Of a stretch of DNA of 64,000 bases, positions 1 through 7,714 are shown in pieces. This DNA comes from Cryobacterium soli. Lineage in GTDB: Bacteria; Actinomycetota; Actinomycetes; Actinomycetales; Microbacteriaceae. The stretch is from NCBI RefSeq assembly GCF_003611035.1, contig NZ_CP030033.1:2294001-2358000 (forward strand). The letters run 5' to 3'. Position 1 is the first letter of the stretch. Every line of letters starts with the position of its first letter. Under the pieces are notes generated by a model, which saw nothing but the letters and a program-made list of their open reading frames with translations, did not search any database and had not been told where the DNA came from. Both the position numbers and the translations under genes were made by a program.

Positions 1-721
1 CCAGCTTCTGGGCGCTGCGTTCTCCGCCGACCGGGTCGTCGCCCCCGACCTGGATGAGCAGGGGCAGCCCGGCGGGGAGGCCGCGCGCCGGGCGGCCGAG
101 GATGCGGGCGGCATCGCGCAGCCCGAACAACGTGGCCAGCGGCACGCTCGTCGTGAGCGGATCGGCCACGAACGCCGCCGCCACGGCCGGGTCCCGGCTG
201 AGCCATTCGGCTCCGGTCGAGCCCAGGTGCTTGTGTTTGCGGTTGAGGTCGCCGCTGTCGAGGTAGCCGGGCCAGCGGTAGGCGGTGCCGGTGAGAACGA
301 CGGCCTGGTAGTCGTCGGGATGCTGGTTGACGAGCATCTGGGCCATGAACGACCCCCAGCTGTGGCCGACGAGCACCAGCGGCAGGGGCGGGACCCCCGG
401 CTCGGCCTGCTCGATCGCTAGGCGGCGGATCTCGGCGGTGAAGCCGTGCACGGCCGCGACAGCGGCGCGCAGGCCGCCCGGGCCGAGCCGGCCGAGCATG
501 TCGGCGTTGCCGCCGTGCTGGCGCATCCCGGTCTGCCCGTGGCCACGGTGATCGTCGGCGTAGACGGTGTACCCGGCCAGGTTCAGCGCGCGCGCCACCT
601 CGCGGTAGCGCAGGGCGTGTTCGCCCACCCCGTGCACGAGCTGCACGATGGCGCGGGGATGGTCGACCGGCCAGGCGTAGTACACGATGGGGACGCCGTA
701 TTCGTCAATGAAGGTGGGCAC
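1..721 (-). CDS. Alpha/beta hydrolase, lysophospholipase/monoacylglycerol-lipase-like (3' end cut by window)
   Basis: A serine hydrolase of the S33/Hydrolase_4 type; the 240 codons in the window begin at a GTG (719-721) and run off the left edge. The protein starts MPTFIDEYGVPIVYYAW, has an oxyanion-hole region LVHGVGEH at about residue 28, and the nucleophile elbow VGHSWGS with Ser at about residue 120. A CAGAAT hexamer lies six bases before the GTG, so a leaderless transcript is possible. The C-terminal catalytic His is outside the window. Substrate is not evident; a lipid or monoacylglycerol ester is the family norm. An ATG at 727-729 on the same strand belongs to another frame and is not the start. 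Confidence 0.8.
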   Translation of the reverse strand, partial: MPTFIDEYGVPIVYYAWPVDHPRAIVQLVHGVGEHALRYREVARALNLAGYTVYADDHRGHGQTGMRQHGGNADMLGRLGPGGLRAAVAAVHGFTAEIRRLAIEQAEPGVPPLPLVLVGHSWGSFMAQMLVNQHPDDYQAVVLTGTAYRWPGYLDSGDLNRKHKHLGSTGAEWLSRDPAVAAAFVADPLTTSVPLATLFGLRDAARILGRPARGLPAGLPLLIQVGGDDPVGGERSAQKL

Positions 722-737
722 GGGCTCATTCTGCCGT

Positions 738-803
738 AACTGGTGCCCGTGCGGACATCTGCGCCCGGCACACCGGGTGCAGATGTCCGCACCGGGACCA
801 GTT
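738..803. repeat. Intergenic palindromic repeat, family A copy 1
   Basis: Two arms of about 31 bases (738-768 and 773-803) form a near-perfect inverted repeat around a 4-base centre; the arm core is GCGGACATCTGCGCCCGG. It lies between two divergent genes, so it is not a terminator for either. Related copies are at 5551-5618 and 51467-51528. Confidence 0.8.
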
Positions 804-853
804 GTGGGCGCCGCACGGCGCTCCGGAGGCCGCTGGCGGGCCCGCGGGAATCA

Positions 854-879
854 TTAGCATGGCTAATTTGTTAGGCTAA
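854..879 (+). promoter_or_regulatory. Probable MarR operator pair
   Basis: Two adjacent palindromes precede the marR start: TTAGCATGGCTAA (854-866, perfect arms of five) and TTAGGCTAA (871-879). The second overlaps a possible -10 hexamer TAGGCT (872-877). The position suggests autorepression of the marR-MFS pair; the assignment is inferred from position and symmetry. Confidence 0.55.
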
Positions 880-885
880 GTAATC

Positions 886-1356
886 ATGACTCTCCTTCCT
901 CCGACTCCCCCTGCCGCGGCGGCGCACACCAAGCGCCGCACCGTCGCCGAACTGAGCCACGACTTCCGGCTGGCCAACGGCCGGCTCGCCCGGCGCGTGC
1001 GCCAGGAACAGGCCGAGAACGAACTCACCGGCGGCCAGTTCTCAGCCCTCGGCGCCGTCTTCCGGCTGGGGCCGATGACCCTCAGCGCGCTCAGCGAGGA
1101 GGAACGGGTCACCCCGCCCTCGATGAATCGCACCGTGAACGCGCTGGTGCAGGCGGGCCTGGTCGACCGGGCCGGCTCGGCCGAGGACGGCCGCAAGGTC
1201 ATCCTCACCGTCACCCCGGCCGGGCTGGCACTGGTGAAGGAGACTCGCCGCCGCCGCGATGACTGGATCGCCAAGCGCATCCTGCGGCTCACCCCCGAGC
1301 AGCGCCAGGTTCTGGCCGCCGCCACCGACATCATGAAGGAGCTCACCGACAGTTGA
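886..1356 (+). CDS. MarR family transcriptional regulator
   Basis: A 156-residue winged-helix regulator. The central HTH and wing (about residues 50-115) include the segments LSALSEEERVTPPSMNRTV and GLVDRAGSAEDGRKVIL, the latter typical of the MarR wing (DxRxxxL-like). The N-terminal 30 residues are Pro/Ala-rich. It starts at ATG 886 just after a palindromic operator pair and has no clear ribosome binding site, consistent with a leaderless or very short leader. The stop overlaps the start of the MFS pump, so it probably controls export of the compound it senses. Confidence 0.9.
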   Translation: MTLLPPTPPAAAAHTKRRTVAELSHDFRLANGRLARRVRQEQAENELTGGQFSALGAVFRLGPMTLSALSEEERVTPPSMNRTVNALVQAGLVDRAGSAEDGRKVILTVTPAGLALVKETRRRRDDWIAKRILRLTPEQRQVLAAATDIMKELTDS

Positions 1357-2744
1357 GTGCAATGTTCCGCTCCCTGAGCGTGGTCAATTACAGGATCTGG
1401 TTCGCCGGCGCCCTGGTGTCCAACGTGGGCACCTGGATGCAGCGCACGGCCCAGGACTGGATCGTGCTGACCCAGCTCACCGACTACAACGCCACCGCGG
1501 TGGGCATCGTGATGGCCCTGCAATTCGGGCCCCAACTGCTGCTGATGCCGTGGTCGGGTCTCATCGCGGACAGGTTCGACCGGCGCAAGCTGCTGATGCT
1601 CACCCAGACCCTGATGGGCATGCTGGCGCTAGGGCTGGGCATCATCACCGTGACGGGCGTGGTCGAGCTCTGGCACGTCTACCTCTTCGCCCTCGGCCTG
1701 GGCGTGGTGGCCGCCATCGACGCTCCCGCCCGACAGACCTTCGTCTCCGAACTGGTTCCCGACGACAACCTCTCGAACGCCGTGGCGCTCAACTCGGCCT
1801 CGTTCAACGGCGCCCGGCTGATCGGCCCGGCCGTGGCCGGCGTGCTCACGGTGGCGGTCGGCGCCGGCTGGGTCTTCCTGATCAACGCCGTGACCTTCGC
1901 CTTCACGGTGTTCGCCATGACCCTGCTCCGCACCAAACAACTCCGCAAGCAACCGCGCGCGCCGCGCGAGCGCGGCCAGCTCTTGGCCGGTTTCCGTTAC
2001 GTGTGGCAGCGGCCCGATATCGTCGCCGTACTGATCACCGTGTTCCTGGTGGGCACCTTCGGGTTCAACTTCGCGATCTTCACCTCCACGATGGCCACCG
2101 TGGAGTTCGGTATGGGTGCCAGCGAGTTCGGCATGCTGAGCTCGATCATGGCGGTGGGCAGCGTGGCCGGCGCCCTGCTGTCCGCACGGCGGAGCCGACC
2201 GAGGATGCGCCTGGTGGTCGGCGGCGCGTTCTTCTTCGGCCTCTCCTGCACGGTTGCGGCGCTGATGCCCACCTACCTCACCTTCGCGATCTCACTCGCG
2301 TTCGTGGGGCTTGCCTCGCTCACCCTGATGACCACGGCGAACGCCTATGTGCAGACCACCACCGAGCCCGCCATGCGCGGCCGGGTGATGGCGCTCTACA
2401 TGGCCATCTTCGCCGGCGGCACGCCGCTCGGCGCTCCGCTGGTCGGCTGGGTGGCCGACCAGTACGGTCCGCGCTGGTCCATCGGCGTCGCCGCCGTGTC
2501 TGGGCTGCTCGCGGCCGCGGCCGTGCTGTTCTGGATGATCAAGTACCAGCGCCTGCGCGTGCGCATCCGGCCGCGCACCTCACCCCGCACGGCACGATTC
2601 AATGTGCGACACCGGGGCGACGGTCGTCCGCTCACCTCGGCCATCCGCGTCGTGTCAGACAGGGCCGCCGCGGCGGAACGCGACCGTGATCGCGAGACCG
2701 CGACGCGGGAGATCGCGGTGATCGAGGCGACCACTCCGCGCTGA
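1353..2744 (+). CDS. MFS transporter, DHA3/EntS-like drug or siderophore exporter
   Basis: A 463-residue major facilitator of the MFS_3 type with about 12 membrane segments in the first 400 residues and a charged cytoplasmic tail of about 60 residues. The N-terminal NYRIWFAGALVSNVGTWMQ and the loop DRFDRRKLLM after helix 2 fit the EntS-like family. The start chosen is TTG 1353, which overlaps the marR TGA and follows AAGGAG at 1335-1340; ATG 1362 is an alternative. Co-transcription with marR is near certain. The substrate is not predictable from sequence. Confidence 0.88.
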   Translation: MSAMFRSLSVVNYRIWFAGALVSNVGTWMQRTAQDWIVLTQLTDYNATAVGIVMALQFGPQLLLMPWSGLIADRFDRRKLLMLTQTLMGMLALGLGIITVTGVVELWHVYLFALGLGVVAAIDAPARQTFVSELVPDDNLSNAVALNSASFNGARLIGPAVAGVLTVAVGAGWVFLINAVTFAFTVFAMTLLRTKQLRKQPRAPRERGQLLAGFRYVWQRPDIVAVLITVFLVGTFGFNFAIFTSTMATVEFGMGASEFGMLSSIMAVGSVAGALLSARRSRPRMRLVVGGAFFFGLSCTVAALMPTYLTFAISLAFVGLASLTLMTTANAYVQTTTEPAMRGRVMALYMAIFAGGTPLGAPLVGWVADQYGPRWSIGVAAVSGLLAAAAVLFWMIKYQRLRVRIRPRTSPRTARFNVRHRGDGRPLTSAIRVVSDRAAAAERDRDRETATREIAVIEATTPR

Positions 2745-2771
2745 AGCTGACGCGGTCGCCGGCTCAGCTTC
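2743..2771. terminator. Hairpin at convergent gene ends (possible bidirectional terminator)
   Basis: GAAGCTGA (2743-2750) and TCAGCTTC (2764-2771) form perfect arms around a 13-base GC-rich loop. The stem holds the last bases of the MFS stop and the LacI stop. There is no T-tract, so termination is uncertain. Confidence 0.4.
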
Positions 2772-3771
2772 CGGTGGACGCCCGCACCACGAGTTCGGGC
2801 TGGAAGACGACCTGCTCGTGCTCGGCCGCGGCACCGCCTGCCGCCTCCCGCAGGAGCAAATCAACGGCCGTGTAGCCGATCAGCTCGCTGGGCTGGCGGA
2901 TGGACGACAGCGGCACGACGGCCGCCGAGGCGAAGGCGATGTCGTCATAGCCGATCAAGGCGATGTCGCCCGGGACCTGGATACCGCCGCTCATGTTCAG
3001 GGCCTGGAGCACGCCGAGGGCGAGCAGGTCGTTCGCCGCGAAGACCGCGTCCGGACGCTCGGCTCGGGGCCTCGCCAGGATGGCTTCTCCGGCCCGGCGG
3101 CCTTCCAAGACCGACAACGCGGTGGTCTCGATCACGTTGAGACTCGCGCCGGCCTGCTCGGCCACAGCCCGGCGGGCGCCGGCGAGCCGATCGGTGACCT
3201 GGCGAAGGCTCGCGGGTCCGCCGACGAAGGCCAGCCGCCGCCGACCCCGCTCCAGCAGGTGCTTCGCAGCGGCGAAACCTCCGGCCGGGTCGTCTACGGA
3301 CACCGAGGAGAAACTTCGGTCACCCGCCTCGCGGTCGATCAGGACCGTGGCCGTTCCGCGCTCGCGCAGCCCGGCGAGGCGCTCGTTCGCGTCATCGACC
3401 GGCGATACGAGAATCCCGAACACCCGCTGCTCCTCGAACAGATCGAGGTAGGCGTTCTCGCGCTGCACGTCGTCGTCGCTGTTGCCGAGCAGCACGGTGA
3501 GGCCCGCCTCGGCGGCGCGCTTCTCCGCGCCGCGCGCCAGGTCGGTGAAGAACGGATTGCCCACGTCGAGAACGACGAGGCCGATGCTGCGGCTCCGCCC
3601 GGCGCGCAGCTGGCGGGCGGCGTCGTTGCGCACGAAGCCCAGTTGGCGGATCGCGGCCTGCACCCGCTCCACGGTGTCCGGCGCCACCTTGTCCGGGCGG
3701 TTCATCACATTCGACACCGTGCCGACGGAAACCTTGGCAAGGGCCGCCACCTCGCGCACGCTTACCGCCAT
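2764..3771 (-). CDS. LacI family regulator of the rhamnose operon
   Basis: A 335-residue LacI/GalR repressor. Residues 4-50 form the HTH and hinge (VREVAALAKVSVGTVSNVMN), followed by a periplasmic-binding-like sugar sensor with the family marks GLVVLDVGNPFF, FAANDLLALGVLQAL and ALIGYDDIAFAS. It is transcribed away from rhaM, and sites matching the LacI consensus lie in both flanks of rhaM, so it most likely represses the rhamnose genes until rhamnose or a metabolite is bound. The effector is inferred from the neighbours only. Confidence 0.9.
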   Translation of the reverse strand: MAVSVREVAALAKVSVGTVSNVMNRPDKVAPDTVERVQAAIRQLGFVRNDAARQLRAGRSRSIGLVVLDVGNPFFTDLARGAEKRAAEAGLTVLLGNSDDDVQRENAYLDLFEEQRVFGILVSPVDDANERLAGLRERGTATVLIDREAGDRSFSSVSVDDPAGGFAAAKHLLERGRRRLAFVGGPASLRQVTDRLAGARRAVAEQAGASLNVIETTALSVLEGRRAGEAILARPRAERPDAVFAANDLLALGVLQALNMSGGIQVPGDIALIGYDDIAFASAAVVPLSSIRQPSELIGYTAVDLLLREAAGGAAAEHEQVVFQPELVVRASTGS

Positions 3772-3913
3772 GTGAGCTCATCCAATCGCTGCTGTCGCTC
3801 CACCTTATCCGCCGTCGATGACGCGGCCGGGGGCCGGTGACCCGCGGCCGGGTGCGGCCAGGTGCACCGATTGACAGCCGCCCACTGTCGATCTATGTTC
3901 GAGGCCCGGCCAT

Positions 3914-3925
3914 TTAAACGATTCA
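3914..3925. promoter_or_regulatory. LacI-type operator 1 (rhamnose locus)
   Basis: TTAAACGATTCA resembles the LacI-family palindrome TGAANCGNTTCA around a central CG. It lies 42 bases before the rhaM start and between the divergent lacI and rhaM genes, a position suited to controlling both. Confidence 0.6.
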
Positions 3926-3966
3926 ATGCAACGGCGGGCACCCGCCACCGCCACGAAAGGACCTCC

Positions 3967-4311
3967 GTGCAACGCGTCTGCTTCCAGCTGCAGGTGAAGC
4001 CCGATCGCATCGACGCCTACGTCACTCGGCACGCAGAGGTGTGGCCCGACATGCTCGAGGCGCTGCGCGACACCGGCTGGACTAACTACTCGCTGTTCCT
4101 GCGCGAGGACGGACTGCTGATCGGCTACGTCGAGACCGAATCGCTCGCCGCGAGCCAGGCCGGGATGGCCCAGACCTCGGTGAATGCCCGGTGGCAGGCG
4201 GAGATGGCCGAGTTCTTCGTCGACCTCGATGGCACTCCCGACCAGGGCTTTCTCCCGCTGCGTGAGGTTTTCAACCTGGAGGACCAGCTGCGCGGCCTCC
4301 CGCAGACTTGA
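3967..4311 (+). CDS. rhaM: L-rhamnose mutarotase
   Basis: Interconverts alpha- and beta-L-rhamnopyranose so that the isomerase receives its preferred anomer. The 114-residue product is near the usual family length of about 105, and shows the family segments RHAEVWPDMLEALRDTGWTN (general-acid His in RH) and NYSLFLREDGLLIGYVE. The reading frame stays open upstream to 3862, but GTG 3967 is chosen because GAAAGGA lies at 3955-3961 and the family motif starts directly after it. It is the first gene of the rhamnose operon. Confidence 0.9.
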   Translation: MQRVCFQLQVKPDRIDAYVTRHAEVWPDMLEALRDTGWTNYSLFLREDGLLIGYVETESLAASQAGMAQTSVNARWQAEMAEFFVDLDGTPDQGFLPLREVFNLEDQLRGLPQT

Positions 4312-4317
4312 CTCCAT

Positions 4318-4329
4318 TGAAACGATTCA
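4318..4329. promoter_or_regulatory. LacI-type operator 2 (rhamnose locus)
   Basis: TGAAACGATTCA matches the palindrome TGAANCGNTTCA exactly (10 of 12 positions symmetric). It lies between rhaM and rhaI, suggesting a second regulated promoter or a roadblock/looping site shared with operator 1. Confidence 0.65.
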
Positions 4330-4377
4330 TTTAGACTCGCACACACCGCTCCCGGCTCTCACAGAGAAGTGACCCTC

Positions 4378-5544
4378 ATGACGTCGTTCGATTCCATCAC
4401 CGCCCAGCTGGCTGCCCAGGCCATCGAACTGCCCTCCTGGGCATTCGGCAATTCCGGCACCCGGTTCAAGGTGTTCTCCACACCTGGCACGCCCCGCACC
4501 ATCCAGGAGAAGATCGCGGATGCCGCCACGGTGCACAAGCACACCGGGCTGGCCCCCACCGTGGCGCTGCACATCCCCTGGGACAAGGTGGACGACTACG
4601 CGGCCCTGCGCGGCTTCGCCGGCGACCACGGCCTCCAGCTCGGCACCGTCAACTCCAACACCTTCCAGGACGACGCCTACAAGTTCGGCAGCCTCACGCA
4701 CACGGATGCCGCGGTGCGCCAGAAAGCCATCGACCACCACTTCGACTGCATCGACATCATGCACGCCACGGGTTCGCGCGACCTCAAGATCTGGCTCGCC
4801 GACGGCACCAACTACCCCGGCCAGGGCGATATCCGCGGCCGTCAGGACAGGCTCGCCGACTCCCTCGCCGCCATCTACGAGCGCATCGGGGCCGAGCAGC
4901 GGCTCGTGCTCGAGTACAAGTTCTTCGAGCCGGCGTTCTATCACACCGATATTCCCGACTGGGGAACCTCCTACGCCCAGGTCTCGGCCCTCGGCGAGCG
5001 CGCCCTGGTCTGCCTCGACACCGGCCACCACGCCCCCGGCACCAACATCGAGTTCATCGTCGCCCAGCTGTTGCGGCTCGGCAAGCTCGGCTCGTTCGAC
5101 TTCAACTCCCGCTTCTACGCCGACGACGACCTCATCGTCGGCGCCGCCGACCCGTTCCAGCTCTTCCGCATCCTCTACGAGGTCATCCGCGGCGCAGGCT
5201 TCGGCCCGGACTCCCCGGTGGCTTTCATGCTCGACCAGTGCCACAACGTGGAGGACAAGATCCCCGGCCAGATCCGTTCGGTGCTCAACGTGCAGGAGAT
5301 GACCGCCCGCGCGCTGCTGGTGGACGGCACCGCCCTCCGCTCCGCGCAGGACGCCGGCGACGTTCTCGGCGCCAACGGCATCCTGATGGACGCCTTCTAC
5401 ACCGACGTGCGCGGGGACCTCGCCGCCTGGCGCCAGACCCGCGGGCTGCCAGCCGACCCCATGGCCGCCTACGCGGCATCCGGCTACCAGGCGCAGATCA
5501 CCGCCGACCGCGCGGGCGGCCAGCAGGCCGGCTGGGGCGCCTGA
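4378..5544 (+). CDS. rhaI: L-rhamnose isomerase (RhaI type)
   Basis: Converts L-rhamnose to L-rhamnulose. The 388-residue TIM barrel resembles the Pseudomonas stutzeri-type isomerase rather than E. coli RhaA: SWAFGNSGTRFKVF near the N-terminus, KIWLADGTNYPGQG at about residue 138, LEYKFFEPAFY, CLDTGHHAPGTNIEF and DFNSRFYADDD. The Glu, Asp and His in these blocks are the expected metal ligands. ATG 4378 is preferred over GTG 4369 because AGAGAAG (4363-4369) then has normal spacing. It follows rhaM and precedes the aldolase/dehydrogenase gene. Confidence 0.92.
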   Translation: MTSFDSITAQLAAQAIELPSWAFGNSGTRFKVFSTPGTPRTIQEKIADAATVHKHTGLAPTVALHIPWDKVDDYAALRGFAGDHGLQLGTVNSNTFQDDAYKFGSLTHTDAAVRQKAIDHHFDCIDIMHATGSRDLKIWLADGTNYPGQGDIRGRQDRLADSLAAIYERIGAEQRLVLEYKFFEPAFYHTDIPDWGTSYAQVSALGERALVCLDTGHHAPGTNIEFIVAQLLRLGKLGSFDFNSRFYADDDLIVGAADPFQLFRILYEVIRGAGFGPDSPVAFMLDQCHNVEDKIPGQIRSVLNVQEMTARALLVDGTALRSAQDAGDVLGANGILMDAFYTDVRGDLAAWRQTRGLPADPMAAYAASGYQAQITADRAGGQQAGWGA

Positions 5545-5550
5545 CGCCCA

Positions 5551-5618
5551 CACCTGTTGCCAGTGCGGACAATTGCGCCCCGCGTACCGGGCGCAATCGT
5601 CCGGACCGGGAACAGGTG
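5551..5618. repeat. Intergenic palindromic repeat, family A copy 2
   Basis: CACCTGTT at 5551-5558 pairs with AACAGGTG at 5611-5618, and the inner arms share GTGCGGACAATTGCGCCC-like sequence with the other two copies. It falls between rhaI and the next gene of the same operon, so any RNA hairpin would be inside the rhamnose mRNA and could affect decay or polarity. Confidence 0.8.
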
Positions 5619-5677
5619 GGCCGCGTTGGCTCGCGGTCCCTCGCTCCACCTCACTCTGACCTCGAAAGAAGTTCGTC

Positions 5678-7714
5678 ATGACCAACCCCACTGCTCTGGA
5701 GCTCATCACCCGTTCCAACCGGCTCGGCGCCGACCCTAAGAACACCAATTACGCCGGCGGGAACACCTCGGCCACGGGCACCGAAACCGACCCGGTCACC
5801 GGTGAGCAGATCCAGCTGCTCTGGGTCAAGGGCTCCGGCGGCGACCTAGGCACCCTCACCGAGCCCGGGCTGGCCGTGCTGCGGCTGGACCGCATGCGCG
5901 CCCTCGCCAACGTGTACCCCGGCGTCGACCGCGAAGACGAGATGGTCGCCGCCCTCGACTACACGCTGCACGGCAAGGGCGGCGCGGCGCCGTCGATCGA
6001 CACCCCCATGCACGGGCTGGTGGATGCCGCGCATGTCGACCACCTGCACCCGGATGCCGGCATCGCCATCGCGACCGCCGCCGACGGGGAGGCGCTCACC
6101 GGAACCATCTTCGGCGACCGGGTGGTCTGGGTGCCCTGGCGCCGCCCCGGCTTCCAGCTCGGCCTGGACATCGCGGCCATCAAGGACGCCAACCCGCAGG
6201 CCATCGGTTGCATCCTCGGCGGCCACGGCATCACGGCCTGGGGAGACACCAGCTCGGTCTGCGAGGCGAACTCGCTGTGGATCATCGACACGGCCACCGC
6301 CTATATCGCCGAGCACTCGTCGCCCGAACCGTTCGGCGCCGAGTTGACCGGCTTCGGCGCGCTGTCCGAGGCCGACCGCCGCGCCAAGGCGGCCGCGCTC
6401 GCTCCCACCCTGCGCGGTCTGGTCTCCACCGACAGCACCAAGGTCGGGCACTTCACCGACGCCCCCGAGGTGCTCGACTTCCTCTCCCGCAGCGAGCACC
6501 CGCGCTTGGCCGCCCTGGGCACGAGCTGCCCCGACCACTTCCTGCGCACCAAGGTGAAGCCGCTGCTGCTCGACCTCCCGGCGGAGGCGTCGGTCGAGGA
6601 CTCGATCGCCCGGCTGCAGGAGCTGCACGAGGCCTACCGGGCCGACTACCAGGCCTACTACGACCGGAACAGGGCCGCGGACTCCCCCGCCATCCGCGGC
6701 GCCGACCCGCTCATCGTGCTGATCCCCGGCGTGGGCATGTTCAGCTACGGCGCCAACAAGCAAACCGCCCGGGTGGCCGGCGAGTTCTACCTCAACGCCA
6801 TCAACGTCATGCGCGGCGCCGAGGGCCTCTCGAGCTACGCCCCGATCGACGAGGCCGAAAAGTTCAAGATCGAATACTGGGCGCTCGAAGAAGCCAAGCT
6901 GCAGCGGATGCCTACACCCAAGCCCCTGGCCACCCGGGTGGCGCTCGTCACCGGCGCGGCCTCCGGCATCGGCAAGGCCATCGCCACCCGCCTGGCGGCC
7001 GAGGGCGCCTGCGTCGTCATCGCCGACCTCGACCTGGCCACGGCGCAGGCCGCCGCCGCCGAGATCGGCAACCAGGATGTGGCGATCGGCGTGCAGGCGA
7101 ACGTCACCGTGGAAGCAGAGGTGCAGGCATCCGTGGACGCCGCGGTGCTCGCCTTCGGCGGCCTCGACCTGGTCGTGAACAACGCCGGGCTGTCGCTGTC
7201 CAAGTCGCTGCTGGAGACCACGGTGGCCGACTGGGATCTGCAGCACAACGTCATGGCGAAGGGTTCGTTCCTGGTTTCCCGAGCGGCGGCGAAGGTGCTC
7301 ATCGAGCAGAAGCTCGGCGGCGACATCATCTACATCTCGTCGAAGAACTCGGTGTTCGCCGGGCCCAACAACATCGCGTACTCGGCCACCAAGGCCGATC
7401 AGGCCCACCAGGTGCGCCTGCTGGCGGCCGAACTCGGCGAGTACGGAGTGAAGGTCAACGGCATCAACCCCGACGGCGTCGTGCGCGGCTCCGGTATCTT
7501 CGCCGGCGGCTGGGGCGCCAAGCGCGCCGCCGTCTACGGGGTGGCTGAAGACGATCTGGGCACGTACTACGCCCAGCGCACCCTGCTCAAGCGCGAAGTG
7601 CTGCCGGAGAACGTGGCCAACGCCGTGTTCGTGCTCTGCACGAGCGACCTCAGCCACACCACCGGCCTGCACATCCCGGTCGACGCCGGCGTCGCCGCCG
7701 CGTTCCTTCGGTGA
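5678..7714 (+). CDS. Bifunctional rhamnulose-1-phosphate aldolase / short-chain (lactaldehyde) dehydrogenase
   Basis: A 678-residue two-domain enzyme. Residues 1-400 are a class II aldolase/adducin-type domain that would cleave L-rhamnulose 1-phosphate to dihydroxyacetone phosphate and L-lactaldehyde. Residues 415-678 are a short-chain dehydrogenase with VTGAASGIGKAIA, NNAG and YSATK (Tyr and Lys of the active site), expected to oxidise lactaldehyde. This is the known RhaEW/RhaD fusion of many soil bacteria. A ribosome site GAAAGAAG lies just before ATG 5678. Its last four bases overlap rhaB, giving tight coupling. Lactate made here can feed lldD at 11863. Confidence 0.92.
   Translation: MTNPTALELITRSNRLGADPKNTNYAGGNTSATGTETDPVTGEQIQLLWVKGSGGDLGTLTEPGLAVLRLDRMRALANVYPGVDREDEMVAALDYTLHGKGGAAPSIDTPMHGLVDAAHVDHLHPDAGIAIATAADGEALTGTIFGDRVVWVPWRRPGFQLGLDIAAIKDANPQAIGCILGGHGITAWGDTSSVCEANSLWIIDTATAYIAEHSSPEPFGAELTGFGALSEADRRAKAAALAPTLRGLVSTDSTKVGHFTDAPEVLDFLSRSEHPRLAALGTSCPDHFLRTKVKPLLLDLPAEASVEDSIARLQELHEAYRADYQAYYDRNRAADSPAIRGADPLIVLIPGVGMFSYGANKQTARVAGEFYLNAINVMRGAEGLSSYAPIDEAEKFKIEYWALEEAKLQRMPTPKPLATRVALVTGAASGIGKAIATRLAAEGACVVIADLDLATAQAAAAEIGNQDVAIGVQANVTVEAEVQASVDAAVLAFGGLDLVVNNAGLSLSKSLLETTVADWDLQHNVMAKGSFLVSRAAAKVLIEQKLGGDIIYISSKNSVFAGPNNIAYSATKADQAHQVRLLAAELGEYGVKVNGINPDGVVRGSGIFAGGWGAKRAAVYGVAEDDLGTYYAQRTLLKREVLPENVANAVFVLCTSDLSHTTGLHIPVDAGVAAAFLR

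Noticed and set aside
583..816. Minus-strand frame beginning MRRPQLVPVRTS near the left edge
   Set aside because: It overlaps the real hydrolase in another frame and its first part is the family A repeat.
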